A DNA stretch of 60,411 bases from Chlamydiota bacterium (lineage in GTDB: Bacteria > Chlamydiota > Chlamydiia > Chlamydiales > JAAKFQ01), in the NCBI GenBank assembly GCA_011064725.1, contig JAAKFQ010000004.1:1-60411 (forward strand), read 5' to 3'. The position numbers and the translations under genes are program-made. Position 1 is the stretch's first letter, and each line of letters opens with the position of its first letter. Below are positions 59,822 to 60,411 of the stretch, piece after piece. The notes under the pieces were generated by a model. That model was not told where the DNA came from. It saw only the letters and a program-made list of their open reading frames with translations, and searched no databases.

Positions 59822-60098
59822 ACTAAGAAGGCTACCACACATTGCATTTTTATTAAAAGTTAAGTGAACCTTTTGCATTAGCTTATACCAATGATATCTC
59901 TTGTTGGGATATATTTTAAGATCGGGAATAAAATGGTGCATTAAAGGTTTCTCGCCTTTGTTTATAAAGCGCTTTGTTTATTGGTACCTGCCAACACGAC
60001 TTTTTAATCGCGCGATAAAAACATATTTACCGGATTCATCAGAAAGATTGTGGGTATGTTGAAATGGAAATAGGATATTTTATTGAACGGTCAAAAAA

Positions 60099-60266
60099 AT
60101 GATTTTTCAACGCAATATTTTTGCTTTCATTGCAACCATTTTGTCTTTAAGTACTGTCATTTTATCAATAGACGATCTTGATCCAAAAGCGCTCGTCTAT
60201 CAATGCGCTTCAGTAACCCTTGGTGAATATTGTGAAAAAGGTTTCAAATTTCTTGTCACGAGATGA
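60099..60266 (+). CDS. Possible small secreted protein (55 aa) or 5' gene remnant
   Basis: ATG 60099 opens a 55-residue frame with a hydrophobic start (NIFAFIATILSLSTVILS) resembling a signal peptide, followed by a short part with two Cys (QCASVTLGEYCEKGFKF). No ribosome site. It may be a small exported protein or the front part of a truncated gene. The preceding 59942-60098 shows no other feature. Confidence 0.35.
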   Translation: MIFQRNIFAFIATILSLSTVILSIDDLDPKALVYQCASVTLGEYCEKGFKFLVTR

Positions 60267-60291
60267 ATTTTAATTTACAATCCACAAGCTA

Positions 60292-60411
60292 ATGCTAAGG
60301 AAACTTTTTCTACTGGTCATTTGTTTGCAGAGTGTTTTTGGGAATTTTCAAAATTCAAAAACTCTTTTGCTTTCTGAAGTCCAACCCAATTCCATCATCA
60401 ACGGCGTGCAT
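60292..60411 (+). CDS. 5' end of a secreted protein gene (continues beyond window)
   Basis: ATG 60292 followed by 39 codons to the window edge. Signal peptide LRKLFLLVICLQSVFG, then LLLSEVQPNSIINGVH. The NGVH stretch after a signal peptide recalls the start of large YD/Rhs-repeat or wall-associated surface proteins, but 40 residues are too few to decide. Confidence 0.5.
   Translation, partial: MLRKLFLLVICLQSVFGNFQNSKTLLLSEVQPNSIINGVH

Noticed and set aside
59822-59941. Forty-residue N-terminal extension of the DUF47 protein
   Set aside because: The conserved family start is MRTIARLFGKSPF at 59821; the extension has no family match.

Overview
The window is AT-rich bacterial DNA from a member of the phylum Chlamydiae, most likely an 'environmental' chlamydia rather than the genus Chlamydia. 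Three things point there. Several gene neighbourhoods match chlamydial gene orders: the UDP-sugar pyrophosphorylase-like gene near gpsA; pbp2, then rpsB-tsf-pyrH-frr; sufB-C-D-S; the DUF47 (PhoU-like) gene with pit; and the type III secretion block sctJ-K-L-R-S-T. The penicillin-binding protein 2 is very large (1055 aa), as in chlamydiae. EF-Ts (282 aa) and the DUF47 protein (224 aa when restarted) have lengths I recall for chlamydial orthologues. The extra material (tripartite RND efflux pump, Wza/Wzc-like export proteins, a glycosyltransferase/flippase/ligase locus) is unlike the reduced genomes of Chlamydia proper.

Layout. 1-965: ruvA (cut by the window edge) and ruvC, minus strand. 1023-6442: a plus-strand run of heptosyltransferase, UDP-sugar pyrophosphorylase-like protein, a sulfotransferase with a signal peptide, gpsA, and the bifunctional NAD(P)HX repair enzyme. 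6425-16175: MscS channel, an unrecognised 501-aa protein, a Wzx-like flippase, and an RND pump operon (OMF-adaptor-permease). 16362-20933: Wza-like and Wzc/GumC-like proteins, then a methyltransferase with a signal peptide. 21148-28215: pbp2 divergent from two small tandem-duplicated genes, tRNA-Gly, then rpsB-tsf-pyrH-frr. 28216-28758: MITE-like repeats, tRNA-Glu and tRNA-Lys. 28759-34520: outer-membrane barrel protein, MFS transporter, rsmB, pgeF and an unrecognised protein. 34718-42486: surface glycan locus with three intact glycosyltransferases, a flippase, an O-antigen-ligase-like protein, a methyltransferase-like gene and two gene remnants. 42753-47275: SUF Fe-S cluster operon. 47224-49002: unrecognised membrane protein. 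49067-53312: type III secretion genes. 53376-60411: methyltransferase-like gene, solute-binding lipoprotein, glycogen phosphorylase, phosphate permease with its DUF47 partner, and the start of a secreted protein cut by the window edge.

How the genes fit together. The heptosyltransferase, flippases, Wza/Wzc-like pair, glycosyltransferases and ligase-like protein make a coherent toolkit for surface glycan assembly. The T3SS block, the signal-peptide-bearing sulfotransferase and methyltransferase, and the hydrophobic-domain unknown proteins are candidates for host interaction. The remainder is housekeeping: translation, recombination, Fe-S assembly, carbon storage and phosphate uptake.

The most notable unexplained structure is a family of about 160-bp inverted-repeat elements. 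Two intact copies (28233-28395 and 41079-41241) are both 163 bp. A third (42468-42741) has perfect 23-bp terminal inverted repeats and carries a second, unrelated 108-bp inverted-repeat element flanked by a 7-bp target duplication, with the empty site visible in the other copies. A truncated copy lies at 28689. The elements sit tight against gene ends and supply two stop codons. A second notable structure is the tandem duplication of a promoter/leader-small-gene-tail unit between pbp2 and rpsB, where Chlamydia species carry ompA.
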